Shown: one piece after another, positions 16,391 to 25,155 of the stretch
How the letters are laid out: every line of letters starts with the position of its first letter
How positions within the stretch are numbered: position 1 is the first letter of the stretch
Assembly (NCBI RefSeq): GCF_016745395.1
Contig: NZ_JAERVJ010000001.1
Location: forward strand, 558,001-622,000
Source: Methylocystis sp. Sn-Cys
Lineage (GTDB): Bacteria > Pseudomonadota > Alphaproteobacteria > Rhizobiales > Beijerinckiaceae
Direction of reading: 5' to 3'
DNA length: 64,000 nucleotides
Position numbers and translations under genes: made by a program
Notes under the pieces: model-generated
Told to the model about the DNA's origin: nothing
The model's database searches: none
The model's input: only the letters and a program-made list of their open reading frames with translations

Positions 16391-17731
16391 TTAAAGAGAC
16401 CCTTCCAGAGCGGCGACAAAAGCCGCACGATCTTCTGGCGTATTGGTTTCAGTGCAGGCGACGAGCAGCAGATCGTCGAGGCCGGCTTTTGGCAGCAGCC
16501 GCGAGACGGGGACGCCTGCGAGCACGCCCTTTGCCGCCATTCTTTCAACAAGCGCGGCGGCGTCGCCTTTCACGCGCAGCGTGAATTCGTTGAAGAAGCT
16601 CTTGTTGAGCACGTCGACGCTCGGAACGCGCTCCAGCATTTCCGCCAGCGCGACTGCGTTGGCGTGATTGAGTTTCGCGAGACGCGTGAGGCCTGCTTCG
16701 CCGAGCAGCGTCAGATGAATGGTGAAGGCGAGGGCGCACAGGCCCGAATTGGTGCAGATGTTCGACGTCGCCTTGTCGCGGCGGATATGTTGCTCGCGCG
16801 TCGAGAGCGTGAGCACGAAAGAACGCCGCCCGTCGGCGTCGACGCTTTCGCCCGCAAGACGCCCCGGCATTTGCCGCACGTAATCGTGCCGCGTGGCGAA
16901 GAGTCCGACATAGGGGCCGCCGAAATTCAGCGCATTGCCGATCGATTGGCCTTCGCCGACAACGATGTCGGCGCCCATGGCGCCCGGCGGCGTCAGTAGG
17001 CCGAGCGAAACGGCTTCGGTGAAGACCGCGACGAGCAGAGCGCCATAGCGGTGGCAGGTCTCCGCAATCTTCGTTAGATCGCGAAGATTGCCGAAAAAAT
17101 CCGGCGTCTGCACGACGACGCAGGAAACCGTATCGTCGATTTTCGCGATAAGGTCTTCGGCTCCCGACACATCGGGCGCCATGACGATCGTCTCGTCTTC
17201 GGCAAGGCGCGAGACCGTTTGCACGACCTCGGCGTAATGCGGATGAAGACCGCCCGAGAGCAGCGCCTTGCGGCGCTTCGTCAGCCGGTGCGCCATCAGC
17301 ACGGCTTCCGCCGTCGCCGTCGAACCGTCATACATGGAGGCGTTGGCGACATCCATGCCCGTGAGGAGCGCGACCTGGGTCTGGAACTCGAAGAGCGTTT
17401 GCAGCGTGCCCTGCGAAATCTCCGGCTGATAGGGCGTGTAGCTCGTCAGAAACTCCGAGCGCTGGATCAGATGATCGACGCTGGCCGGCACGTGATGCCG
17501 ATAGGCGCCGGCGCCTATAAAAAAAGGAACGCGCCCCGCGGGCGTATTGCGCGCGGAAAGCTGCGAGAAGATGCGCTCGACCTCCAGCTCCGATTTGTGA
17601 CGCGGCAGACCGAGCGGTTCTTTCAGCAGCGTCGAGGCCGGCGCGTCCGCGTAGAGGTCTTCTATTTTATCTACGCCGATCGTCGCCAGCATGGTCTTCC
17701 GGTCGGCGTCTGACAGCGGGAGATAGCGCAT
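16391..17731 (-). CDS. gcvPA: Glycine dehydrogenase (decarboxylating) subunit 1, P-protein alpha
   Basis: The protein is 446 residues, full length for the split form. It begins [20 protein letters not shown] and contains [53 protein letters not shown] and GGPYVGLFA, all typical of GcvPA. With GcvPB it forms the P-protein. It is third in the gcvT-gcvH-gcvPA-gcvPB operon, 18 bp after gcvH. Confidence 0.96.
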   Translation of the reverse strand: MRYLPLSDADRKTMLATIGVDKIEDLYADAPASTLLKEPLGLPRHKSELEVERIFSQLSARNTPAGRVPFFIGAGAYRHHVPASVDHLIQRSEFLTSYTPYQPEISQGTLQTLFEFQTQVALLTGMDVANASMYDGSTATAEAVLMAHRLTKRRKALLSGGLHPHYAEVVQTVSRLAEDETIVMAPDVSGAEDLIAKIDDTVSCVVVQTPDFFGNLRDLTKIAETCHRYGALLVAVFTEAVSLGLLTPPGAMGADIVVGEGQSIGNALNFGGPYVGLFATRHDYVRQMPGRLAGESVDADGRRSFVLTLSTREQHIRRDKATSNICTNSGLCALAFTIHLTLLGEAGLTRLAKLNHANAVALAEMLERVPSVDVLNKSFFNEFTLRVKGDAAALVERMAAKGVLAGVPVSRLLPKAGLDDLLLVACTETNTPEDRAAFVAALEGSL

Positions 17732-17749
17732 CTCTTGTTCCTTCCGGCG

Positions 17750-18118
17750 CTACAAGGTCTTCACGAAACCGGCGTAGGCGCCTTCGTCCATCAGCGTTTC
17801 AACTTCGCCCGCATTCTCCAGGCGCAGCTTGACGAGCCAGCCGCCGGCGAGCGGATCATCGTTGACGAGCGCGGGCTTTTCGCCGAGTTCCGCGTTCACT
17901 TCGACGACTTCGCCGGTAACCGGCGCATAGACTTCGCTCGCGGCTTTCACGCTTTCGACGACAGCGAGCTCCGAGCCTTTGGTGACTTTCTTTCCGATCT
18001 TGGGCAGATCGACGAAAACAATGTCGCCGAGCTGCGCCTGCGCATAGTCGGAGATGCCGATGGTCGCGACGTCGCCATCGAGCCGAAGATATTCATGGTC
18101 CCTCGTGAAACGCAGCAT
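17750..18118 (-). CDS. gcvH: Glycine cleavage system H protein
   Basis: The protein is 122 residues. It is the lipoyl carrier that shuttles the aminomethyl group between the P, T and L proteins. The lipoylation site is Lys58 in VVESVKAASEVYAPVTGEVVEVN. The gene is spaced 16 bp after gcvT and 18 bp before gcvPA. Confidence 0.97.
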   Translation of the reverse strand: MLRFTRDHEYLRLDGDVATIGISDYAQAQLGDIVFVDLPKIGKKVTKGSELAVVESVKAASEVYAPVTGEVVEVNAELGEKPALVNDDPLAGGWLVKLRLENAGEVETLMDEGAYAGFVKTL

Positions 18119-18134
18119 GGTTCATCCCATCCCA

Positions 18135-19262
18135 TCAGGCTTTGAAGTAGCGATGCGCCACGAAAGGCAGGGGCGCCACATCGACGCCGATGCGGTTGCC
18201 GCGCAATTCCGTGGCGAGCGAAACGCCGGGCGCGGCATATTCGCGCGCGACATAGCCCATGGCGATCGGCCGCTGCAGCGTCGGCGAAAATCCGCCGGAG
18301 GTGACATGGCCGGCGACTTCGCCGCTTTGTGAAACGAGGATGGCGCCCTCGCGCACCGGCGCTTTGGTCTGCGGCAGGAGTCCGACCCGCAGGCGCGGCG
18401 GTCCATTGCGCAAAGCGGCGTCGATGCGCTCGAAGCCGGGGAAGCCGCCTTCCGCGCGCCGCCTTTTGCCAATCGACCAGGAAAGGCCGGCCTCCACCGG
18501 GTCGGTGGTCTCGTCGAGATCATGCCCATAGAGCGGCAGTCCGGCCTCCAGCCGCAGCGCGTCGCGCGCGCCCAGCCCCGCCGGCGCCACGCCTTCATTG
18601 TCCAGAAGCGCCTTCACGAAAAGCTCGGCGCGGTCGGCGCGCATGGAAATCTCGAAACCGTCCTCGCCCGTATAGCCGGAGCGCGAAACGAAGAAGCTCG
18701 ACACGCTCTCTTCGAAAGCGCGCCAGCTCATGAAGGGAAGGTCCTCGGCGCCGGGGAGGAGGGCGCCGAGGACGGCCGCCGCGCGCGGCCCTTGCAGGGC
18801 GATCAGCGCGCGGTTCAACGGGATGAAGTCGAATTGCGGCAGGCGCTCGCGAATGAGCGCGAAATCATCCGCCTTCCGTGACGCGTTGACGACAATGAGC
18901 AGTCGCTCCTCGACGCCCGGCAGCCGCGTCACCATCAAATCGTCGGAAACGCCGCCTTTTTCGTTCAAAAGCTGCGTGTAGCGCATGCGCCCGGGCGCGA
19001 GCCCGACGAGGTCGCCGGGCGTGAGGCTTTCGAGCGCGCGCGCAGCGCCCGCGCCGGCAAGGATCGCCTGGCCCATATGCGACACGTCGAACACTCCCGC
19101 CTTCTGGCGCGTGTGCAGCGTCTCGGAGACGATGCCCGAGGCATATTGCAGGGGCATGTCATAGCCGGCAAAGGGCGCCATGCGCGCCCCCAGGCTGCGA
19201 TGCAATGCGTCGAGCGGCAAATGCGCCAGCGGGGCGCCATCGTGGTTGGGCTGAGCGGTCAC
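18135..19262 (-). CDS. gcvT: Aminomethyltransferase (glycine cleavage T protein)
   Basis: The protein is 375 residues, full length. It transfers the methylene group from the lipoyl-bound aminomethyl of GcvH to tetrahydrofolate. Family marks are MAPFAGYDMPLQYASGI, GVFDVSHMGQA, GYTGEDGFEIS, and ARDALRLEAGLPLYGHDLDE. It is the first gene of the operon; its leader carries a tandem glycine riboswitch. Glycine breakdown to methylene-tetrahydrofolate links this operon to serine-cycle C1 metabolism. Confidence 0.96.
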   Translation of the reverse strand: MTAQPNHDGAPLAHLPLDALHRSLGARMAPFAGYDMPLQYASGIVSETLHTRQKAGVFDVSHMGQAILAGAGAARALESLTPGDLVGLAPGRMRYTQLLNEKGGVSDDLMVTRLPGVEERLLIVVNASRKADDFALIRERLPQFDFIPLNRALIALQGPRAAAVLGALLPGAEDLPFMSWRAFEESVSSFFVSRSGYTGEDGFEISMRADRAELFVKALLDNEGVAPAGLGARDALRLEAGLPLYGHDLDETTDPVEAGLSWSIGKRRRAEGGFPGFERIDAALRNGPPRLRVGLLPQTKAPVREGAILVSQSGEVAGHVTSGGFSPTLQRPIAMGYVAREYAAPGVSLATELRGNRIGVDVAPLPFVAHRYFKA

Positions 19263-19324
19263 AAGAGACTCTCCGGCTTCGGGCGTTTGCGCAGCGGGCG
19301 GAATCAGGCTCGCGACGCGCCCCC

Positions 19325-19510
19325 TCTGTCCGGTGACCTGAGAGATTTCCCCGCTTGCCGATAGGCAAGCGAGTTACGCCCTTCGGTGGGCGAAGCGCTT
19401 TTGGAGCGCCGCGCCGCTTTCCAGAGTCTATCCTCTCCGCGGTCCTTTTGCCTGAGCGTTTCCGGGGCGGTTTCGCCTTCGGCGCCGGCGCGAGCCGGTC
19501 TCTCCCGCGA
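19325..19510 (-). promoter_or_regulatory. Tandem glycine riboswitch in the gcvT leader
   Basis: On the minus strand the leader shows two glycine aptamers in a row. The first runs from GCGGGAGAGACC (19497-19508) through CGCCGAAGGCGAAACC and CCCCGGAAACGCTCAGGCAAAAGGACCGC. The second runs from GGAGAGGATAGACTCTGGAAAGCG through CACCGAAGGGCGTAACTC and AAATCTCTCAGGTCACCGGACAGAGGGG. The paired GCCGAAGG and CTCAGG...AAAGGACA-type signatures are diagnostic. It lies about 60 bp before gcvT and should activate the glycine cleavage operon when glycine is abundant. Confidence 0.95.
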
Positions 19511-19687
19511 AAGAGGTTACGACCACAAAGATGTGCTTCCTCCCGCACTGCGTCAAGACGCGGGCGCGCGACATTTTTGATCGTATTTGCGCGGCGAGGG
19601 GCAGCGCGGCTATTCTTTGGCCGCCTTTTCCGCGCATGGCCCGCGGCGTCATGCTTTTCTTGGGCTTTCAACCGGGCGCTGTGGCGA

Positions 19688-21727
19688 ATGTGGCGTGAGC
19701 AGTTGGACTATTTCTGGGACGGTCGGCGACGGCTCGTCATTGGGTGCTTCGACGGCGCCGAACGCGCGTCGCCGCTTGGCGCGCGCCCCGCGCTGACCGT
19801 CATTTCGGCGCGCGACCCCGGTTTCGTGATCGAGCCCACGCTCGTCGATGTGATCGACGCGGCGCGTTGGCGCGCCGGAGTCGTGATTGCCGACATTTCG
19901 CTCGAACATCGTTTCGTGCGCCTGCTCGCCGCCGACGGTGAGGAGCTGACGCTTTTTCTGGGCTCGGAGCGCGACCAGCCTCCAGAGGGCGATTATCGCC
20001 TGTTGATGACCCTCTTGCCCGAGGGCGGCGGCCCAGATGCGGCCGCCTTCCGGCTCGTTGCGTTTCCGGCGCGCGGCGATATTGAGCGGCTCGCGCGGGA
20101 GCAGGCCACGACGGCCGGGCCGCGCCTTGTCTGGGCCTTCGGGCAGCGCCGCGCCTTCGAGCAGAGCGCGGGCGGCGCCCTCGTCGCGCGGCTCGCGCCG
20201 GCGCGGCGCATTTTTCCTGCCTATCAGAGCCGGCTGCTGCTGGAGGCGCGCAGGCTCGACATCGAGGCTTCCGCCGACACCCGCGAGGCGCCCTTCGCCA
20301 TCATGCAGCATTGGCTGCACGAAAATGGCGCGCCGCGCGCCATGCTGCGCCTGCGCATTCCCGATTCTCTGGAGGAGAGCGCGGCGGCGCTCGGCGGCGC
20401 CAGCGTCGCGCTCGTCCTCAACCAACGCCGCCGCCTGCGTGGCTGGATGCATGAGCAAAAGCAGGCTGGCGAGCCGGTCATCGACCCGCTGACCTTCGAC
20501 GACATTCGTGAGGCGACGGGCGACGCGGGCGAATTGCCCGACGCGGTGGAGGCCCGTGACGCCATCGTCGTCGCGAACCTCCTCAACCTTCTGCTCGATC
20601 CCGATTCGCCGGAGGCCGACGGCGTCGCCGTGCGGCGCAGCCTCGAGAAAAACGGCGCCGGCGCCGGAGAAACGATCGAGATCGATTTTTACGGGGCGGC
20701 GCTCGGCGACGATCTGGGGCTTGTGGCGCCGGCCGCGCGGCAGGGCGACCTCGCCATCGCCCCGGTCGATCCCGGCGGTCCGCTCGTTGCGCGGCTCTTT
20801 CGTTTCGAGGCCGATGGGCTCGTTCCCCGGCGCCTTAGTGAGGACGATCCGCTCATCGAAGAGCTGACGCGCCGCGGCGTCCATTCCGTCACCCGCACCA
20901 ATACGAGCGCCGCGGCCCGCGCCTTCGCCGAACGCGCGGCCGGATTGAAGAGCCGGCGGGAGAAGCTCGTCGCCGGTTTCAACGAGGCGCTGACGCGCGC
21001 GGGCTTTTCCACGCGCTTCTCTGCAGCCGGTCTGTGGGACGTGTTCGAGCCTCTACAATTGGCGAGCTTCGTGACGCTCGCGACGCAATCGCCGCCGCCG
21101 GCGCGGGCCGCGCTGCAAGAGATGGGCGCTTATGGCGCCTATGGCGTCGATCCGGCGCTGGCGACGGCGCTCATGCGCGGCGGAGCGCTGGCGCAGGGCG
21201 CGCGCGTTGTCGCGGACCCACGTGGCGGCGCGTCGCTCGCCGCGCGCTACGCCGCTGCTTGCGGCGCCGAGGGAATGACGCCCCCTGGCCTAGACGCAAT
21301 GTCGCAAGTCGCCGCGCTCGGCGTTTTGATCCGGGAAGAGGATATGCCGTTTTTGCGCGCTGCGCGTATCGGCTTGTCTGTAGACCCGGTTGTCCGGCGC
21401 GCCGCCTCTGTCGCCGCCCGGCGCCTTGAGGATTTGACGGCGGTCGAAAGCGCCATCGCCCATTTCGAGAAATCGCGCGACCTCGAGAGCGCCTCGGCGC
21501 TTTCGGAATATCTCGCCGCCCGCCGCGCCGGCCGCTGGATTTCCGCGGCCTCGGCGCCGGCGCTTGCGTCGCTTCTGGCCCGCGCCGATGTGGCGCGCGA
21601 GGAGGAGCAGACCCGCGTCGCCGTCGGCATGACCGCCGCAGCCGCGGCGCCGCCGACGGCGACTATTGCGCCGCCGGCCCGGCCCGAGAAGCCCAAGGGC
21701 TTCTTGCGGCGGCTGTTCGGCGGATAG
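19688..21727 (+). CDS. Large hypothetical protein, 679 residues
   Basis: I do not recognise this protein. From ATG 19688 it begins MWREQLDYFWDGRRRLVIGCFDGAERASP. It is Ala/Arg/Glu-rich with no signal peptide or membrane helices, apparently alpha-helical in its second half, and ends in the basic amphipathic tail PEKPKGFLRRLFGG, which could touch a membrane. The frame is open back to 19355, but that stretch is antisense to the glycine riboswitch, so the later ATG is chosen. Codon use matches the neighbours, so it is likely a real gene. A family-B repeat follows. Confidence 0.7.
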   Translation: MWREQLDYFWDGRRRLVIGCFDGAERASPLGARPALTVISARDPGFVIEPTLVDVIDAARWRAGVVIADISLEHRFVRLLAADGEELTLFLGSERDQPPEGDYRLLMTLLPEGGGPDAAAFRLVAFPARGDIERLAREQATTAGPRLVWAFGQRRAFEQSAGGALVARLAPARRIFPAYQSRLLLEARRLDIEASADTREAPFAIMQHWLHENGAPRAMLRLRIPDSLEESAAALGGASVALVLNQRRRLRGWMHEQKQAGEPVIDPLTFDDIREATGDAGELPDAVEARDAIVVANLLNLLLDPDSPEADGVAVRRSLEKNGAGAGETIEIDFYGAALGDDLGLVAPAARQGDLAIAPVDPGGPLVARLFRFEADGLVPRRLSEDDPLIEELTRRGVHSVTRTNTSAAARAFAERAAGLKSRREKLVAGFNEALTRAGFSTRFSAAGLWDVFEPLQLASFVTLATQSPPPARAALQEMGAYGAYGVDPALATALMRGGALAQGARVVADPRGGASLAARYAAACGAEGMTPPGLDAMSQVAALGVLIREEDMPFLRAARIGLSVDPVVRRAASVAARRLEDLTAVESAIAHFEKSRDLESASALSEYLAARRAGRWISAASAPALASLLARADVAREEEQTRVAVGMTAAAAAPPTATIAPPARPEKPKGFLRRLFGG

Positions 21728-21773
21728 TTCTCGAGCCTGCGTGAACACGCCGCTCCCCCGGCGTAGCCGCGGC

Positions 21774-21856
21774 CGTCATTGCGAGGAGCGTAAGCGACGA
21801 AGCAATCCAGGGCGGCGACCGCGGCTCTGGATTGCTTCGCTTCGCTCGCAATGACG
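21774..21856. repeat. Palindromic repeat, family B (copy B3)
   Basis: The 83-bp unit starts CGTCATTGCGAGGAGCG and ends CGCTCGCAATGACG, with inner arms around GCAATCCAG / CTGGATTGC. It lies between convergent genes. Confidence 0.9.
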
Positions 21857-21893
21857 GCGACATGCTTTCTCGCCGCGGCTGAATGTAGGTTTG

Positions 21894-22220
21894 TTACAGT
21901 TTGTCCTTCAGTTTTTTCGCGTCCGCTTCCACGGCGCGCCATGCGTTCCGAAGCTTGGTCACGAACGACTCGCTCGGCGCTTTCTTGCAGTCGTCGATAA
22001 TCATCGGCACGACTTTTTCCGTGCCCTCGATGTCGACGACGGAATCGGGCTTGCCGCTTTTGGCCTTGGCCGTCGCCCAATAGACGACCTTGGGCTGGAA
22101 GTCGTCCTGGACAGCGAGAAACTCCTCACAGGTCCATTTAGCGACCGGCTTTTTCGTGTCGGCGACGGCCGCCTGGGCGGCGAGGACGCAAGAAGCGAGA
22201 AGGAAATAACGTAGCTTCAT
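21894..22220 (-). CDS. hdeA: HdeA/HdeB-family acid-stress periplasmic protein
   Basis: The protein is 108 residues from ATG 22220. A signal peptide (MKLRYFLLASCVLAAQAAVA) precedes a mature domain with the HdeA pattern: KPVAKWTCEEFLAVQDDFQPKVVYW, then VVPMIIDDCKKAPSESFVTKL, with two cysteines expected to form a disulfide. HdeA-type proteins are small acid-activated chaperones in the periplasm. Confidence 0.85.
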   Translation of the reverse strand: MKLRYFLLASCVLAAQAAVADTKKPVAKWTCEEFLAVQDDFQPKVVYWATAKAKSGKPDSVVDIEGTEKVVPMIIDDCKKAPSESFVTKLRNAWRAVEADAKKLKDKL

Positions 22221-22534
22221 GAGACGCTCCGGGAATAGCGTTGAGGAAAACTGCGACGCGAGGAGTGACCGAGCTCGGTCACCCCGCATATCCGAGCATA
22301 AGCGGAAGACAACGACAATCGCGCGGGCGATCGGTTCACGCGCCGCGCGGGAGAAGGGTTCGGACTGAGTTAACGTCGCGTTGACGCGCCGCTGGCAGCC
22401 GAGATCGTTTACGTTGTCCTTACCGCGATTGCGAAGAGCGAGGTTGAACGACGTCTCGGCCGTGTTAGCTTGCCGGGCCCAGCCTGAGCTGGTCTCTCCT
22501 AATCTCGCTCCGATTCTTCCTGAATGAGGCGCCA
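22221..22534. other. 314-bp divergent intergenic region
   Basis: This lies between the divergent hdeA and DUF992 genes. It holds a perfect 18-bp palindrome, GTGACCGAGCTCGGTCAC (22265-22282), 45 bp upstream of the hdeA start, a plausible operator or hairpin. I see no coding frame with family support and no member of the A-C repeat families. Confidence 0.5.
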
Positions 22535-23062
22535 ATGATTTTGTCCAAGAAACTGTCGCTCGCCGGCCTGGCCTTTTTGGGCCTGGCGCTCGTCCCGGCC
22601 AACGCGCTTGCGCAGACGGCGACTGTCGGCACGCTGCAATGTCATCTCTCGGGTGGGGTCGGCATGATCCTGGTAGAAAACCAGGTGGCCGACTGCGTCT
22701 ATAAAGGCCAATCTGCGCCGCCGCAGCACTATATCGGCCGGCTCACCAACGTGGGCGCGAATATCGGGATCAGCGGCCCTGGTGAAATGATATGGGAAGT
22801 TGTGACCGCGACCAATAAGGTCGGTCCGGGCGCTTTGGCCGGCGATTACGCGGGCGCGCAGGGATCAGTGGCGGTCGGCGCCGGGGTCGGCGGCGCCGTG
22901 CTGGTCGGCGGCTCCAGCAATTCCATTTCGCTGCAGCCGATTTCCGTTTCCGCCGATACGGGGCTTAATCTCTCGGCCGGCATTGGCAATCTCAATCTGC
23001 AATATATGCCGGTGACGCCGCCGCCGCCGTTCAAGCTGCTGAAGCTGAAAAAGGCTCACTAA
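22535..23062 (+). CDS. DUF992 family exported protein
   Basis: The protein is 175 residues. A signal peptide (KKLSLAGLAFLGLALVPANALA) is followed by VGTLQCHLSGGVGMILVENQVADCVYKG, the two-cysteine start of DUF992. A Gly-rich central part and a C-terminal GLNLSAGIGNLNLQY follow. The family is common in alphaproteobacteria and of unknown function. A strong terminator follows the stop. Confidence 0.85.
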   Translation: MILSKKLSLAGLAFLGLALVPANALAQTATVGTLQCHLSGGVGMILVENQVADCVYKGQSAPPQHYIGRLTNVGANIGISGPGEMIWEVVTATNKVGPGALAGDYAGAQGSVAVGAGVGGAVLVGGSSNSISLQPISVSADTGLNLSAGIGNLNLQYMPVTPPPPFKLLKLKKAH

Positions 23063-23080
23063 TCAGCCTCCGAAAGCAGC

Positions 23081-23122
23081 AGCGCCGCTCGCATGGACTC
23101 ATGCGAGCGGCGCTTGTTTTTT
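23081..23122 (+). terminator. Rho-independent terminator after the DUF992 gene
   Basis: A 14-bp stem, AGCGCCGCTCGCAT / ATGCGAGCGGCGCT, with a short loop is followed by TGTTTTTTG. It starts 19 bp after the stop codon. Confidence 0.92.
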
Positions 23123-23157
23123 GAGTATAGCGCCCGCCGCTGTTGGCTGGGCCCGCT

Positions 23158-23296
23158 GTCATTCCCGACGCTCGCGAAGCGAGCGATCGGGAATCCAGAG
23201 CAGAACCAGCGCTTTTGTGGCTCTGGATTCCCGGTCGGGCTTTCAGCCCGCCGGGAATGACATTCCCCAATGCGCGCTGTTCAAACGGAAATAGTA
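23158..23296. repeat. Palindromic repeat, family A (copy A2)
   Basis: The core GTCATTCCCGACGCTCGC ... CCGGGAATGAC covers 23158-23261; the conserved tail CTGTTCAAACGGAAATAG follows. The tail ends exactly at the stop codon of the minus-strand peroxidase gene. Confidence 0.9.
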
Positions 23297-24349
23297 TCAG
23301 CGGTCGCGCGGCGGCAGGACCGGGAGAACGATGTCGGGCTGCTTCCCCGTCAGCGTCTTCAGGAAAGCCACGATTTTCGTCGTCTCGTCGTCGGAGAGCT
23401 TCGCGCCGAGCTGCGCCTCCGCCATCACCGCCACCGCTTTCCTCAGATCGAAGGTCGAGCCTGTGTGGAAATAGGGCGGGGTCATTTCGACGTTGCGCAA
23501 CGACGCAACCTTGAACACGTAACGGTCCGCGTTGTTCTTGGTCACTGCGTAGCGGCCGGCGTCCTCGGGCGGCAGATATTCGGGGCCGGGATTCGCGACG
23601 ACGCCGAATTTGGCGTAGCTCGCCCCGCCGATGTTCACGCCATTGTGGCAAGCGGCGCAGCCCTTGTTGATGAAGAGCTCGAGGCCGGCCTTTTGCGTGT
23701 CGTCGAGCGCCGCGTCGTCTCCGGTCAGCCAGCGATCGAAGGCGGAATCGGGGGTGATCAGCGTCGCTTCGAAGACCGCGATCGCTTTGCCGATATTGTT
23801 GTAGACGAGAGGGTCGGCTTCGCCGGGGAAGGCCGTCTTGAAAGCCTCGACATACGAAGGCACGGTCTTGAGCTGATCGATTTCATGCTGCTTGGTGGCG
23901 GCGAGCTCGATCGGATTGATCGCCATGGGCCCGCCGCGCGTCTTCAGCACGGCCTTGGGATTGGCCATGACCGAATTGACGACCTGGTCCTGCAGATCAG
24001 CCGCGCGGCCGTCCCAATATAGGGATTTGTTGAAGACGGCGTTGAGCACCGTCTGCACGTCGCGCCCCGCGAGCTGGCTGCTGGCGATCGTGTCGACGCC
24101 GCTCATGCTGAGGTTGTGGCAGGTGGCGCAGGCCATGTCCCGGTGCTCGGACAGGCGCGTCTCGAAGTAAAGCATCTTGCCGAGCGCGAGCTTTTCCGGC
24201 GTCGCCGGATTGTTGGGGAACGCCGGCGCGGTCTTGGGAATCGGCTCGAACAGGCCCTTTGCCTGATCGCGCAAGGCGCCCTCGGCATGAGCGGTGCCGG
24301 CGCCGACCGACAAAAGAGCAAAGATCGAGGCGATGAGGGAATGACGCAT
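23297..24349 (-). CDS. Di-haem cytochrome c peroxidase (CcpA/MauG family)
   Basis: The protein is 350 residues from ATG 24349, with AAGGAGG upstream. A signal peptide (residues 1-22, ending GTAHA) directs it to the periplasm. Two c-type haem sites are present: CATCH (74-78) and CAACH (231-235). The conserved FNKSLYWDGRA, MTPPYFHTGSTFDL and KIVAFLKTLTG segments are typical of bacterial di-haem peroxidases, which reduce hydrogen peroxide using cytochrome c. The MauG-like branch, which modifies other proteins, is an alternative. Confidence 0.9.
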   Translation of the reverse strand: MRHSLIASIFALLSVGAGTAHAEGALRDQAKGLFEPIPKTAPAFPNNPATPEKLALGKMLYFETRLSEHRDMACATCHNLSMSGVDTIASSQLAGRDVQTVLNAVFNKSLYWDGRAADLQDQVVNSVMANPKAVLKTRGGPMAINPIELAATKQHEIDQLKTVPSYVEAFKTAFPGEADPLVYNNIGKAIAVFEATLITPDSAFDRWLTGDDAALDDTQKAGLELFINKGCAACHNGVNIGGASYAKFGVVANPGPEYLPPEDAGRYAVTKNNADRYVFKVASLRNVEMTPPYFHTGSTFDLRKAVAVMAEAQLGAKLSDDETTKIVAFLKTLTGKQPDIVLPVLPPRDR

Positions 24350-24408
24350 GTTCGGGCCCACCTCCTTGGAAAGGAAATCGCTCTATAGCACAGCTCTTTC
24401 CTTGCGCC

Positions 24409-25047
24409 TTATTGGCTCGCCCATAAAATCCGCGCCATCCAGCTCACGTCCTCGCGCGGCACGACGCGGTCGGGATAGGCTGGATTGATCGAGCGCAATT
24501 CGATCGAGCGCGCCGTCTGGCGTTTGAGCTCCTTGGCCATGATCTCGCCGGCGGTCGTCTTCACTACGACGCGGTCGCCGCGGCGAATTGGCGCAGCGGG
24601 CGAGACGATGACGATGTCGCCCTCGCGATAGAGCGGCGCCATCGAGTCGCCGGCAATCTCCAGCGCATAAGAGTGCTCGTCGGCCTCGGCGAGAATGTCG
24701 ATCTCGTCCCAGCCGGCGCCCACGGCAAACCCTGAGTCGTCGAAAAAGCCGCCCGCGCCGGCCTGCGCCATGCCGATCAGCGGGCGGGTGTAGCGCCGCG
24801 CTTCGCCGCTCGCCGAGACCAGCGCCATGAAGTCGTCGAGGCTCGCGCCCGTCGCCTGCAGAACCTTGGCGATCGATTCGGTCGAGGGCCAGCGCTGGCG
24901 CCCCGTAGCCGTCTCGCGCTTGGAGCGGTTGAAGGTCGTCGGATCGAGCCCCGCCTTGCGCGCGAGGCCGGAGGGCGTGAGCCCATAGCGCTCGCCGAGC
25001 GCGTCTATGGCCGCCCAAATCTGGGCGTGGGAGAGAATGTCCGTCAT
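24409..25047 (-). CDS. S24-family transcriptional repressor (XRE-like HTH + LexA-like protease domain)
   Basis: The protein is 212 residues. The N-terminal helix-turn-helix (about 22-75: GLTPSGLARKAGLDPTTFNRSKR) binds DNA. The C-terminal LexA/CI-like domain has Ser135 in AGDSMAPLYREGDIVIV and Lys172 in GEIMAKEL, with the 37-residue spacing of LexA. This layout is that of chromosomal phage-repressor-like regulators common in Rhizobiales. It is not a true LexA, since the HTH differs. An imperfect palindrome overlaps its likely promoter. Confidence 0.88.
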   Translation of the reverse strand: MTDILSHAQIWAAIDALGERYGLTPSGLARKAGLDPTTFNRSKRETATGRQRWPSTESIAKVLQATGASLDDFMALVSASGEARRYTRPLIGMAQAGAGGFFDDSGFAVGAGWDEIDILAEADEHSYALEIAGDSMAPLYREGDIVIVSPAAPIRRGDRVVVKTTAGEIMAKELKRQTARSIELRSINPAYPDRVVPREDVSWMARILWASQ

Positions 25048-25074
25048 GGCGCGACCGGGTTGGGGAAAGGATGG

Positions 25075-25100
25075 TTCCTGTAATAGGAATATATCCTTGT
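25075..25100 (-). promoter_or_regulatory. Likely promoter/operator of the S24 repressor gene
   Basis: An AT-rich patch upstream of the gene contains the inverted repeat TTCCT-GTAAT-AGGAA (25075-25089) next to a TATATT-like -10 box read on the minus strand (about 25090-25096). The overlap suggests autorepression. This is inference from position and symmetry. Confidence 0.4.
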
Positions 25101-25155
25101 CTCTGCGCGCCGCAAATAGGAAAATTATCAGGAAGAACGGCGGCTTGGGGCCGCC

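Noticed and set aside
19355..19687. 5' extension of the 679-residue protein
   Set aside because: The frame is open but lies antisense to the glycine riboswitch and has Arg-rich shadow composition; the ATG at 19688 is preferred.
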